The notes under the pieces: generated by a model
Seen by the model: only the letters and a program-made list of their open reading frames with translations
Database searches by the model: none
Told to the model about the DNA's origin: nothing
Shown here: positions 51,143 to 59,320 of the stretch, in pieces
Layout of the letters: the number at the start of each line of letters is the position of its first letter
How positions within the stretch are numbered: position 1 is the stretch's first letter
Position numbers and translations under genes: made by a program
From: Microbacterium hydrocarbonoxydans
GTDB lineage: Bacteria; Actinomycetota; Actinomycetes; Actinomycetales; Microbacteriaceae
Length of the DNA stretch: 64,000 bases
Direction of reading: 5' to 3'
Assembly: GCF_000956475.1 (NCBI RefSeq)
Contig: NZ_JYJB01000010.1
Location: 310,001 to 374,000, forward strand

Positions 51143-52615
51143 TCATGCCTCCTGGTGGGATGCGTCGGCGAAGGCGATGATCGATCGGACCATCGCCCCC
51201 GTGGGGCCCTTCTCGATGAAGCCGTAGGGTGCGCCGCTGTGCTCGCTGGAGCCGGCGATGTCGAGATGCACCCACGAGATGCGCGGCGCGTCCGCGGCAT
51301 CCGATGTGCGACCGATGAAGCGTCGCAGGAACAAGCCCGCATATGAGGCGCCGCCCATGCGGTCGCCCATGTTCGCGTTCTGCAGGTCGGCGATGGGGGA
51401 GTCCATGAGGTCCTCCATGTGCTCGGGCAGCGGCATGTGCCACACGAGCTCGTCGCTCGACGACGCGGCGGCGAGGAACTCTGCGACCGTCTCATCGTCG
51501 CCGAACACGCCGGTGTGGCGGTGCCCGAGGGCGGCGATGATCGCGCCGGTCAGCGTCGCGACGTCGATGATCACGTCGGGGTGCTCACGGCTGGCCGCGA
51601 CGAGTCCGTCGGCCAGCACCAGACGGCCCTCGGCATCCGTGTTCGTGACCTCGACAGTCGTGCCATCGAGCATGCGCAGGACGTCACCGGGGCGGATGGC
51701 CCGGCCCGACGGCATGTTGTCGGTGATGCAGAGCCATGCCGTCACGCGAACCGGGAGGCGGAGGGCCGCGATCGCACGAAGGGCGGCCAGAGCGGTCGCC
51801 GCTCCTGCCATGTCGAACTTCATTCCGACCATGGATGCCGCGGGCTTCAGCGACAGTCCACCGGTGTCGAACGTGATGCCCTTGCCGACGAGCGCGATGT
51901 GGCGCTGCGGATTCGCAGGGGAGTAGTCCAGGCGCACGAGACGCGGCGGACGGTCGGACCCCTGTCCGACGCCGAGGATGCCGCCGAAGCCTTGTTCGGC
52001 GAGCGCCTTCTCGTCGAGGATCTCGACCGACACGTCGAGGTCGGCGACGCTGTCTGCGGCGCTCTGCGCGAGCTGCTCGGGGCTCTGCCACTCCGCGGGG
52101 ACGTTCACCAGGTCTTTCACGAGCGCGACGGCTTCGCCGACGGCTGTCGCACGCGCCACCGTGCTGTCGTCGATATCCGCGTGCAGCACGACCGCTCGTG
52201 CGCGCGGCTTGGGCGGGTCGGCCTTGTAGCCGTCGAACCGGTGACCGCCCAGCACGGCGCCCTCGGCAGCGGCATCCGCGAACTCCTCGAGGCCCGGCGC
52301 GAGCGTCAGCGAGACGGTCTCGAATCCGGTCAGGGTGCGCAGCGCTGCGCCGACCGCGTTGCGCACCGCCTCGGCCGTCGGGGACCCACCGACGCCGACC
52401 ACGGCGAGCGGCAGGGAGGTCACCTCGGGCGCGTAGACGCGTGCGAAGGCCGATGCGGCGCCCGTGAACCCGATGGCCGCGAGGCTCTCGGCGAGGCCGG
52501 GGTAGGAGGCCACGGATCCGGTCGAGTCGGCGATGTCGGGCACGACGAGCACTGCGGCATCTGCAGCGCTTCCGGGGAAAGAGTCAGTGGTGCGTGAGAG
52601 CGCGGGAAGCGTCAT
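51143..52615 (-). CDS. pepA: Leucyl aminopeptidase (M17)
   Basis: A two-zinc/manganese cytosolic aminopeptidase that removes N-terminal residues. The 490-residue protein has an N-terminal macro-like domain and the M17 catalytic domain with GKGITFDTGGLSLKPAASM, the metal-binding aspartates there, and the signature NTDAEGRLVLADGL. The order pepA-lpdA-sucB on one strand is common in Microbacteriaceae and probably one operon. Confidence 0.95.
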   Translation of the reverse strand: MTLPALSRTTDSFPGSAADAAVLVVPDIADSTGSVASYPGLAESLAAIGFTGAASAFARVYAPEVTSLPLAVVGVGGSPTAEAVRNAVGAALRTLTGFETVSLTLAPGLEEFADAAAEGAVLGGHRFDGYKADPPKPRARAVVLHADIDDSTVARATAVGEAVALVKDLVNVPAEWQSPEQLAQSAADSVADLDVSVEILDEKALAEQGFGGILGVGQGSDRPPRLVRLDYSPANPQRHIALVGKGITFDTGGLSLKPAASMVGMKFDMAGAATALAALRAIAALRLPVRVTAWLCITDNMPSGRAIRPGDVLRMLDGTTVEVTNTDAEGRLVLADGLVAASREHPDVIIDVATLTGAIIAALGHRHTGVFGDDETVAEFLAAASSSDELVWHMPLPEHMEDLMDSPIADLQNANMGDRMGGASYAGLFLRRFIGRTSDAADAPRISWVHLDIAGSSEHSGAPYGFIEKGPTGAMVRSIIAFADASHQEA

Positions 52616-52729
52616 GTCTCCATCCTAGAGAGCCTGCGCGCGGCGGCCGGCCGGAGGAGGCCGTGGCGTGTTCGCTGTCAGCAAGACCTCCGCCGCCCTC
52701 ACGGGCGACACGGCTCGTAGCATGGAAGC

Positions 52730-53671
52730 ATGCCCCACCCTTCAGACATCCACGAACGAGTAGCGAACGCCCCGGCCGTGCCGCACGGGCTTCCGCTCGT
52801 CGTTCTGCTGACCGGATTCACCGACGCGGGCAGCGCAGTGTCTGGGCTCATCGACCACCTGCGCGACAGCGCCGACCTGCAGCCCGTCGTCGTGTTCGAC
52901 AATGATGCGCTTCTCGACTACCGAGCCCGCCGTCCCGTGATCTCCTTCGACCAGGATCACCTGACGGAGTTCCGTCCCCAGCGGCTCGAGCTCTCGCTCG
53001 GCACCGACGCGCTGGGCCAGAAGTTCCTGCTGCTCGCCGGATACGAGCCCGACTTCCTCTGGAATCAGTTCGCGCGCGTGGTGCTCGAGCTCGCCGACGA
53101 GTACGAGGTGTCGGGCTTGAACTGGGTGCACTCGATCGCGATGCCGGTGCCGCACACCCGCCCCATCGGGACGACGGTCAGCGGCAACCGGCGAGAGCTC
53201 ACCGTGGCGCACTCGGTCTGGCGGCCGCGCACTCAGGTTCCCGCGACGGCAGGGCACCTGCTCGAGTTCCGCTTCGCCGAGCGCGGCGACCGGGTGGTCG
53301 GCTTCGTTCTGCTCGTTCCTCACTATCTGGCCGAGACGGAGAACCCGGATGCCGTGATCACGGCGGCCGAGCGACTCATGGCATCCACCGGCCTCGTGCT
53401 GATGCTCGACGAGGTGCGCGCCCGGCGTGAGGACTACCTGGCCCGCGTGGACGAGCAGGTCATCGGCAACGACGAGCTGCAGCAGATGGTGCTGGGTCTC
53501 GAGCGCCGCTACGACGCCTACATGGCCGGCCGCGACCCGGAGGACGGCTCGTACGACGAGGGCGGATTCAACGAGCGCGACCTTCCCAGTGCCGACGAGC
53601 TCGCAGCCGAGCTCGAGCGCTACCTCGCCTCGCGCCCCTCCGGCGATGACGACAAGCCGGGGCGCGGCTGA
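52730..53671 (+). CDS. PAC2 family protein
   Basis: The 313-residue protein belongs to the PAC2 (proteasome assembly chaperone 2-like) family: LVVLLTGFTDAGSAVSGLID near the N-terminus, LLLAGYEPDFLWNQFARVVL and IAMPVPHTRPIGTTVSGN in the core. The C-terminal tail is acidic and helical. In actinobacteria PAC2 proteins of this length are encoded upstream of sigA, as here, and their function is unknown. It is divergent from pepA. Confidence 0.88.
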   Translation: MPHPSDIHERVANAPAVPHGLPLVVLLTGFTDAGSAVSGLIDHLRDSADLQPVVVFDNDALLDYRARRPVISFDQDHLTEFRPQRLELSLGTDALGQKFLLLAGYEPDFLWNQFARVVLELADEYEVSGLNWVHSIAMPVPHTRPIGTTVSGNRRELTVAHSVWRPRTQVPATAGHLLEFRFAERGDRVVGFVLLVPHYLAETENPDAVITAAERLMASTGLVLMLDEVRARREDYLARVDEQVIGNDELQQMVLGLERRYDAYMAGRDPEDGSYDEGGFNERDLPSADELAAELERYLASRPSGDDDKPGRG

Positions 53672-53740
53672 GCTTCGAGGCCAACACGGCGCGAATGCAC
53701 CCGCACCCGCTCAGGTGTGCGATACTAGGTGTCTGACCCG

Positions 53741-53776
53741 TTGTCAATCAGTCTTTTCGAAGACCGGACTTGACAA
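53741..53776 (+). promoter_or_regulatory. Hairpin flanked by direct repeats in the sigA leader
   Basis: TTGTCAA (53741-53747) pairs with TTGACAA (53770-53776), with an inner GTCTT-TTCG-AAGAC stem. Related repeats TACTAGGTGTCTGA (53723-53736) and TACTAGTGTCCGA (53783-53795) flank it. It may terminate PAC2 transcription or regulate sigA. Confidence 0.45.
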
Positions 53777-53835
53777 GGGTCTTACTAGTGTCCGAAAGTC
53801 CCGGGGCGATGCAGCTGCCCCGTGAAAGGCGAAAC

Positions 53836-55074
53836 GTGACTCCTGCCACGACAAACAAATCCCGGACGAAGAAGACCGCCGACGCCCCCGAGACCGACGA
53901 GCAGATCGACGCGGTCGAGGAGAAGGCCGTACCCAAGACGGCAGCCCAGCGTGCGGCCGCGAAGCGCGCTCCCGTCAAGAAGAAGAAGTCCGACGACATC
54001 GTCGAAGACGACGATGCACCCGCCGCGCCGGCCGACGAGGCCGACGACGAGGAGGACGACGCCAAGCCGAAGTTCACCGAACCCCTGCCGACGGGTGCGA
54101 TCGTCATCTCGTCGAACGACGACGAAGACGTCCCGGTCTACTCCACGCAGATCACGGGCGCCACGGCCGACCCCGTCAAGGACTACCTGAAGCAGATCGG
54201 AAAGGTCGCGCTCCTGAACGCGGCCGAAGAGGTCGAGCTCGCGATGCGCATCGAGGCGGGCCTGTTCGCCGAAGAGAAGCTGTCGACCATGACGGCGGCC
54301 GAGAAGACCAGTCAGCTGGGCCTCGACCTGCAGTGGGTCGCACGAGACGGACAGCGTGCGAAGAGCCACCTTCTGGGCGCGAACCTGCGTCTGGTGGTGT
54401 CGCTCGCCAAGCGCTACACCGGCCGTGGCATGCAGTTCCTCGACCTGATCCAGGAGGGGAACCTGGGCCTCATCCGTGCGGTCGAGAAGTTCGACTACAC
54501 CAAGGGCTTCAAGTTCTCCACGTACGCCACATGGTGGATCCGTCAGGCGATCACGCGCGCCATGGCCGACCAGGCCCGCACCATCCGCATCCCCGTGCAC
54601 ATGGTCGAGGTCATCAACAAGCTCGCGCGCGTGCAGCGTCAGATGCTGCAGGACCTCGGTCGCGAACCCACTCCTGAGGAGCTCAGCCGCGAGCTCGACA
54701 TGACGCCCGAGAAGGTCGTCGAGGTGCAGAAGTACGGCCGCGAGCCCATCTCGCTGCACACGCCTCTCGGTGAGGACGGCGACAGCGAGTTCGGAGACCT
54801 CATCGAGGACACCGAGGCTGTCGTGCCCGCCGACGCGGTGGGCTTCACCATGCTGCAGCGCCAGCTCGAGCAGCTGCTCGACTCGCTCTCCGAGCGAGAG
54901 GCCGGCGTGATCCGGATGCGCTTCGGACTGGGCGACGGTCAGCCCAAGACGCTCGATCAGATCGGCGACACCTTCGGCGTGACGCGTGAGCGCATCCGCC
55001 AGATCGAGTCGAAGACGATGGCGAAGCTGCGTCACCCGAGCCGGTCGCAGTCGCTGCGGGACTACCTCGAATGA
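53836..55074 (+). CDS. sigA: Primary RNA polymerase sigma factor (SigA/RpoD)
   Basis: The 412-residue protein directs housekeeping transcription. It has a charged, low-complexity N-terminus (residues 1-85), region 1.2 ([20 protein letters not shown]), region 2 ([20 protein letters not shown], then [19 protein letters not shown]), region 3 and region 4.2 ([20 protein letters not shown]). Start is the GTG at 53836 after GAAAGGCGAAAC; a frame from 53770 would add 22 residues through a hairpin. Its stop overlaps the ATG of the MurT-like gene, starting a chain of four coupled genes. Confidence 0.94.
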   Translation: MTPATTNKSRTKKTADAPETDEQIDAVEEKAVPKTAAQRAAAKRAPVKKKKSDDIVEDDDAPAAPADEADDEEDDAKPKFTEPLPTGAIVISSNDDEDVPVYSTQITGATADPVKDYLKQIGKVALLNAAEEVELAMRIEAGLFAEEKLSTMTAAEKTSQLGLDLQWVARDGQRAKSHLLGANLRLVVSLAKRYTGRGMQFLDLIQEGNLGLIRAVEKFDYTKGFKFSTYATWWIRQAITRAMADQARTIRIPVHMVEVINKLARVQRQMLQDLGREPTPEELSRELDMTPEKVVEVQKYGREPISLHTPLGEDGDSEFGDLIEDTEAVVPADAVGFTMLQRQLEQLLDSLSEREAGVIRMRFGLGDGQPKTLDQIGDTFGVTRERIRQIESKTMAKLRHPSRSQSLRDYLE

Positions 55075-56390
55075 TGTCGGGCGCACCTCAGGCGCGCTCG
55101 GCAGGCATCCGCTACGTCTTCCCCGTTCTCGCGGGCAAGCTCGCGCGGTTCGCCACGCGTCTGCGCGGCGGTGGGTCGGCGTTCCCCGGATACCTGACCA
55201 ACCGGCTCGCGCCGACGCTGCTGCCCACGCTCGCCGGGCAGTTCCGCTACGGCGTGGTCTTCGTGCTCGGCTCGAACGGCAAGACCACGACCACGCACAT
55301 GATCAGCGAGGTGCTGCGTGCGCACGGGCTGCGGGTCTTCACGAACCCGACGGGGGCGAACCTCCCGCAGGGCGTGACGAGCGCGCTGCTGGCGGATGCG
55401 ACTCTCACCGGCCGCATCAAGGCCGATGTCGCGGTGCTCGAGATCGACGAGGGCTACGCGGCCGACCTGGCAGACCGGCTGTCGCCGTCGGTGATCCTGT
55501 CGCTCAACGTCCAGGTCGACCAGCTGTACCGCTTCTACGAGACCGAGCGCGTCGCCGACATGATGCTCGAGGCGTCGAAGCGCGCGTCCGCGCACGTCGT
55601 CGTCAACCGCGACGACCCCTATCTCAGCAAGATCGATGTGGGCGCAATGCGCGGCGAGGTGTCGTTCTTCGGCGTCTCCGGCGAACTGGTCGCCGCGTCG
55701 GCGCACGGCCTCGCCAACGCGGCCGACACGCGCAGCGGCAACGCGGGGATCCTCGATCACGATGCGTTCGCCGAGGTCGTCAGCACTGAGGGTCGCAAGG
55801 TCGTCGTGCGCGTCGACGGCACGGATGCCGCGATCACGCTTCCCGCACGGGGTCTGCATTACGCAGCCGACGCCGCCGCCGCGCTGGCCGTGGCCGCGCG
55901 TGTCCTCGGCGCCGAGTTCGCTGTGGAGAAGGCCGCGAACGGCTTCGCGAAGATGGCTCCGGCGTACGGACGCGGCGAGGTCATCCCGCTGCGCCGCGAC
56001 CCTGAGGGCGAACAGGTCGAGTTCGTGATGTTCAAGAACGCGCCGAGCCTGCAGATGAACCTCGACGCGCTCGAGGCCACGCCCGAGCGCGCCCTGATCG
56101 CGATCGACGAAGGCACCCCCGATGTGTCGTGGCTCTACGACGTCGACTTCGATGTGCTCAAGCGCATCGACGTCGTCACGGGCGAGAAGGCCTACCAGCT
56201 CGCGCTGAGCCTCGAGCACGCCGGTGTCGAGATCGGCGTGGTCGAGCCCGACATGGAGAAGGCTGTCGCGCTCATGCGCGCGCTCGCCCCGTCGTCGTCC
56301 GGCACTCAGACGTGGTTCGTCAACTACGAGCTGATGATGATCGGGCGCCGGCTTCTCGGCCACGGAGACCAGGAGATCGCGCGCCGATGA
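55071..56390 (+). CDS. murT: MurT-like Mur ligase, cysteine-free
   Basis: MurT forms with GatD the enzyme that amidates the D-Glu alpha-carboxyl of lipid II. The 439-residue protein has the Mur P-loop [13 protein letters not shown] (residues 65-77), the [12 protein letters not shown] segment, and a C-terminal DUF1727 domain ([20 protein letters not shown]). Unlike S. aureus MurT it contains no cysteine at all, so the four-cysteine zinc ribbon is absent; residues 200-240 there are [15 protein letters not shown] and a replacement loop. ATG overlaps the sigA stop (ATGATG). The ligase activity may transfer an amine other than ammonia; see findings. Confidence 0.85.
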   Translation: MMSGAPQARSAGIRYVFPVLAGKLARFATRLRGGGSAFPGYLTNRLAPTLLPTLAGQFRYGVVFVLGSNGKTTTTHMISEVLRAHGLRVFTNPTGANLPQGVTSALLADATLTGRIKADVAVLEIDEGYAADLADRLSPSVILSLNVQVDQLYRFYETERVADMMLEASKRASAHVVVNRDDPYLSKIDVGAMRGEVSFFGVSGELVAASAHGLANAADTRSGNAGILDHDAFAEVVSTEGRKVVVRVDGTDAAITLPARGLHYAADAAAALAVAARVLGAEFAVEKAANGFAKMAPAYGRGEVIPLRRDPEGEQVEFVMFKNAPSLQMNLDALEATPERALIAIDEGTPDVSWLYDVDFDVLKRIDVVTGEKAYQLALSLEHAGVEIGVVEPDMEKAVALMRALAPSSSGTQTWFVNYELMMIGRRLLGHGDQEIARR

Positions 56391-57145
56391 CCGACGCAGT
56401 CCGTATCGTTCAGCTCTACCCCGTCGAGCTCGGGATCACCGGCGACCGCGGCAACGTCCGCGCCCTGCAGGTGCGACTCGAGCGCGCCGGCGTCCCTGTC
56501 GAGGTCACGCGCGTCGGCATCGGAGAGGCGATCCCGGCGGATGCCGACATCCTCGTCTTCGGGAACGGCCCGCTCTCGGCCATGCGCCTCGTCGTTGACG
56601 ATCTGCGCGCGCGATCCGCGGAGCTCGAGGCCTTCGTCGCCTCTGGCCGCTCGCTCTTCTCCATCGGCGCCTCGGCAGAGCTGCTCAGCCAGGGAGTCGA
56701 CCTGCTCGACGGCGACACGCTCGAAGGTCTCGGTCTCTTCCCGTTCCGCGTCGCACGCACTCGTGAGCGCAACGTCGGCTACATCATCGCCGATACCCCC
56801 GACGGCCGGGTCATCGGCTTCGAGGATCACGCATCGCGGTGGGCCCTGGGAGCGGATGCCGAGGTCTACGGCACCGTCGTGGCCGGCAGGGGCAGTTTCG
56901 CCCACGGTGAGGGCTCCGGCGAGATCGTCCGGCGCGACCAGGCGTTCGCGTCGAACGTGCAGGGTCCGGCGCTGCCGTTGAACCCGCAGTGGACCGACGC
57001 GATCCTCACAGCGGCGACCGCTCGTCGGGGGATCGAGTGGTCGGCCGGCGATGCGCACGCGCACTTGAACGAGTACGCCGAAGGCGCTCGCACGACGATC
57101 GAGCGCCTCGTCCACAGCAAGGACTTCCGCACGATCGGACTCTGA
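56387..57145 (+). CDS. gatD: GatD-like class I amidotransferase, lacking the catalytic cysteine
   Basis: GatD normally releases ammonia from glutamine and channels it to MurT. The 252-residue protein shows the family pattern: YPVELGITGDRGNVRALQVR, DILVFGNGPL, GFEDHASRWALG (H148, the usual triad His position) and GPALPLNPQWTDAIL. But the nucleophile elbow reads SLFSIGASAELL, where active enzymes have a cysteine (as in ICGGYQ-like motifs). No cysteine occurs anywhere in the protein. It is therefore unlikely to hydrolyse glutamine and may be a structural or recruiting partner. ATG overlaps the MurT stop. Confidence 0.82.
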   Translation: MTDAVRIVQLYPVELGITGDRGNVRALQVRLERAGVPVEVTRVGIGEAIPADADILVFGNGPLSAMRLVVDDLRARSAELEAFVASGRSLFSIGASAELLSQGVDLLDGDTLEGLGLFPFRVARTRERNVGYIIADTPDGRVIGFEDHASRWALGADAEVYGTVVAGRGSFAHGEGSGEIVRRDQAFASNVQGPALPLNPQWTDAILTAATARRGIEWSAGDAHAHLNEYAEGARTTIERLVHSKDFRTIGL

Positions 57146-57843
57146 TGCTCCCCAGCAGCGCGCTTCCTCGCGCGGTGATCTCCCGGTCGGCGCTCACCGC
57201 TGCCGCCGCAGTCGCCGCCGCGGCTGGCGGGCGTATCGCGGATCTCCGCCATGATGCGTGGGGCCACGGCATCCTCGCGGTCGCGCAGGCGGCGCGGGCT
57301 GCGGGGATCGACAGGGTGCTGGTCGACTCGCCGAGCGAGGCCGAGGCGCTGAGCCTCGAAGGGATCGACGCGGTCGTCGGCGTGACCCCTGACGTCAATT
57401 CGATGCTGCTGTACGGGTTGCCTGACGCCGACGGTGTTCTGGCCAGCCAGCCGGTCATGCGGCTCTCTGGCCGCGTGATGTCGACCAAGCAGCTGAACCC
57501 CGGTGACGCCGTCTCCTACGGCTACACGTATCGGGCCTCCGAGCACACGGTGGTCGCTCTCGTCACGGGCGGTTACGCCCAGGGAATCGTCCGCGCGCTC
57601 GGAAACAACGCGCACGTCGAGGTCGAGGGCGTCGAGCGCCCGATCATCGGCAGGGTCGCGATGGACGTGTGCGTGGTCGACCTGCAGGGTCATGAGGCGC
57701 CGGTCGGTGCCGACGTCACCTACTTCGGCGGCAAGGGCCCCGCGGCTCCGGCACTTTCGCGATGGAGCGTCGTCACGGGGCTCACGGTCGCCGAACTCGT
57801 GGCGGTCGCCGGTGCGCATGCGCAGAGGGAGTGGGAAGCATGA
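57145..57843 (+). CDS. Alanine-racemase-like subunit A, PLP lysine replaced
   Basis: The 232-residue protein has a shortened N-terminal barrel remnant and a complete C-terminal racemase domain. In the PLP-binding segment the usual VKADAYGHG reads LRHDAWGHG, so the Schiff-base lysine is arginine R35. The C-terminal Tyr site is kept: SYGYTYRA, GGYAQGIVR (Y144) and GRVAMDVCVVDL. Family length is about 360-380, so the barrel is largely lost. ATG overlaps the GatD stop. Alone it cannot form the internal aldimine; it could supply the tyrosine half-site to its neighbour. Confidence 0.8.
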   Translation: MLPSSALPRAVISRSALTAAAAVAAAAGGRIADLRHDAWGHGILAVAQAARAAGIDRVLVDSPSEAEALSLEGIDAVVGVTPDVNSMLLYGLPDADGVLASQPVMRLSGRVMSTKQLNPGDAVSYGYTYRASEHTVVALVTGGYAQGIVRALGNNAHVEVEGVERPIIGRVAMDVCVVDLQGHEAPVGADVTYFGGKGPAAPALSRWSVVTGLTVAELVAVAGAHAQREWEA

Positions 57844-58877
57844 CCCGTCCGGAACTCCGACTGAGCAGCAGTCAGCTCGCCACGAACATCGAGGCGGTGC
57901 GCGAGCGCATCGCGCCCTCGGCTCTGATGCTGGTGATGAAGGACGACGCCTACGGGCACGGGATCACATGGACCGTCGAGACGGCTGAGCGAGCCGGAGT
58001 CGAGTGGTTCGGAAGCTACGATGTCGCGGGTGGTCTGGAGATCAGGCGCGTGCTCGAACGGCCGGCGCACGTGTTCGCATGGGCGACGTCGACCGACTCC
58101 GAGATCGATGAGGCGCTGCTGCAGCAGATCGACCTGGGCGTCGGGACAGCCGAGTATCTCGCGCGCATCATCGCCAGGGCAGATATTCTCGGCATCCGAG
58201 CCCGCGTCCACCTGAAGATCGACACCGGACTGCACCGCAACGGCATCCTCGTCGAGGACTGGCCCTCCGTCATGCAGATCGCCCGCGAAGCCGAGGCGCA
58301 CGGCGCGATCGAGCTGGTCGGGGTATGGAGCCACCTCGCGGAGGCGAGTGACCCGGAGGACGACGACGCCCAGCGACTGTTCCTGCAGGCGGTCCAGGAG
58401 GCCGCGGAGTCGGGGCCGACGCCGCCCTGGCAGCACCTGACGGCGTCTGCTGCGTCGTGGTGGCGTCCGGAGCTTCGCGGCACGCTGTCGCGCATCGGGG
58501 CGTTCTGCTACGGCATCCGCTCAGCCGACGGCCCGGACCTCGAGGGCGTGCGTCCTGTCGCCGAGTTGACGGCGACCGTGATCGATCGGACCGAGGCAGG
58601 AGCCGTCGTCGCCATCGGCTCCTTCGACGGACTTCCGTCGACGCTCGCGGGCATGCCCGTGGGTACCGAGCATGGTGTGGGGACGCTGTCGTCCATCGAC
58701 CTGACGACGGGTGTCGTCTCCGGCGTGGAGCTCTCGATCGGCGATCGGGTCTGGTGCTTCGGCGCCGGGGTGCATGGTGAGGAGACGGCGACCACGCTCG
58801 CGGAGCGCATAGGCACTGTGGGCGAGGAGATCCTCACTCGGCTCACCGCACGGGTGCGCCGAGTGATCGTCGACTGA
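57840..58877 (+). CDS. Alanine-racemase-like subunit B, catalytic tyrosine replaced
   Basis: The 345-residue protein keeps the racemase barrel: PLP lysine K34 in LVMKDDAYGHGITW, HLKIDTGLHRNGI, GVWSHLAEASD, and RIGAFCYGIR. In its C-terminal domain the site that is normally GYADGLPR reads GSFDGLPST, so the catalytic tyrosine is serine and the arginine is lost; the GRVSMDQ block is also degenerate (GTLSSIDLTTG). It therefore has the complementary defect to the preceding gene. ATG overlaps the previous stop (ATGA). A racemase active site could form only at an A-B interface. Confidence 0.82.
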   Translation: MTRPELRLSSSQLATNIEAVRERIAPSALMLVMKDDAYGHGITWTVETAERAGVEWFGSYDVAGGLEIRRVLERPAHVFAWATSTDSEIDEALLQQIDLGVGTAEYLARIIARADILGIRARVHLKIDTGLHRNGILVEDWPSVMQIAREAEAHGAIELVGVWSHLAEASDPEDDDAQRLFLQAVQEAAESGPTPPWQHLTASAASWWRPELRGTLSRIGAFCYGIRSADGPDLEGVRPVAELTATVIDRTEAGAVVAIGSFDGLPSTLAGMPVGTEHGVGTLSSIDLTTGVVSGVELSIGDRVWCFGAGVHGEETATTLAERIGTVGEEILTRLTARVRRVIVD

Positions 58878-58922
58878 CACCTCGAAGGGCCGAGCCTCGA
58901 GAAGGGCTGGGCTCCGAGAAGC

Positions 58923-59138
58923 TCAGGCCTCGATCAGCCGCGCGGTCTCGTCGTGCCAGCTGGTGGCGACGCTGCGGAGCTTCTCTTCGTACTTGCGGCC
59001 GTGGTGCGCGCAGAAGAGCATCTCGGTGCCGTTGACCTCGGCGGCGATGTACGCCTGCGCTCCGCAGGAATCGCAGCGGTCCATGGCGGTCAGCCGGTAC
59101 TCGACGGCGGAGGCCTCACGTTCGGTCGTTGCATTCAT
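58923..59138 (-). CDS. DUF7455-type zinc-finger protein
   Basis: The 71-residue protein has RCDSCGAQAYIAAEV and LFCAHHGRKYEEKL: C-x2-C and C-x2-H, a compact zinc ribbon. This is an actinobacterial family (DUF7455) usually encoded between sigA and topoisomerase genes. The function is unknown. It stands alone, convergent with the racemase-like gene and divergent from parE. Confidence 0.88.
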   Translation of the reverse strand: MNATTEREASAVEYRLTAMDRCDSCGAQAYIAAEVNGTEMLFCAHHGRKYEEKLRSVATSWHDETARLIEA

Positions 59139-59320
59139 CTCGGTGCCTCCTTGAGTATCGGGTTCACTGTCAGGACTTGATCAATACAACCACGCAGAAC
59201 CTGGGTGCATGCCCGGATCTCGGCGTGTTTCGCTCAGCGCGTACGCGCGGGGGCCCAGGTGAACCCGTCGGGGGAGTGTCTGCGGGGTGCGGCCGGGTGT
59301 GGCGAATAGACTCGGAGATT

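Noticed and set aside
51141..51146. ATG at 51146 as lpdA start
   Set aside because: The AGGAGG motif is only one base before it; the ATG at 51140 has proper spacing.
53770..53775. TTGACA as a -35 box for sigA
   Set aside because: No -10 sequence lies 16-19 bp downstream, and the hexamer is part of a hairpin arm.
58881..58922. Terminator between the racemase-like gene and the DUF7455 gene
   Set aside because: Repeated CGAG/CTCG words are present, but I could not build a convincing stem.
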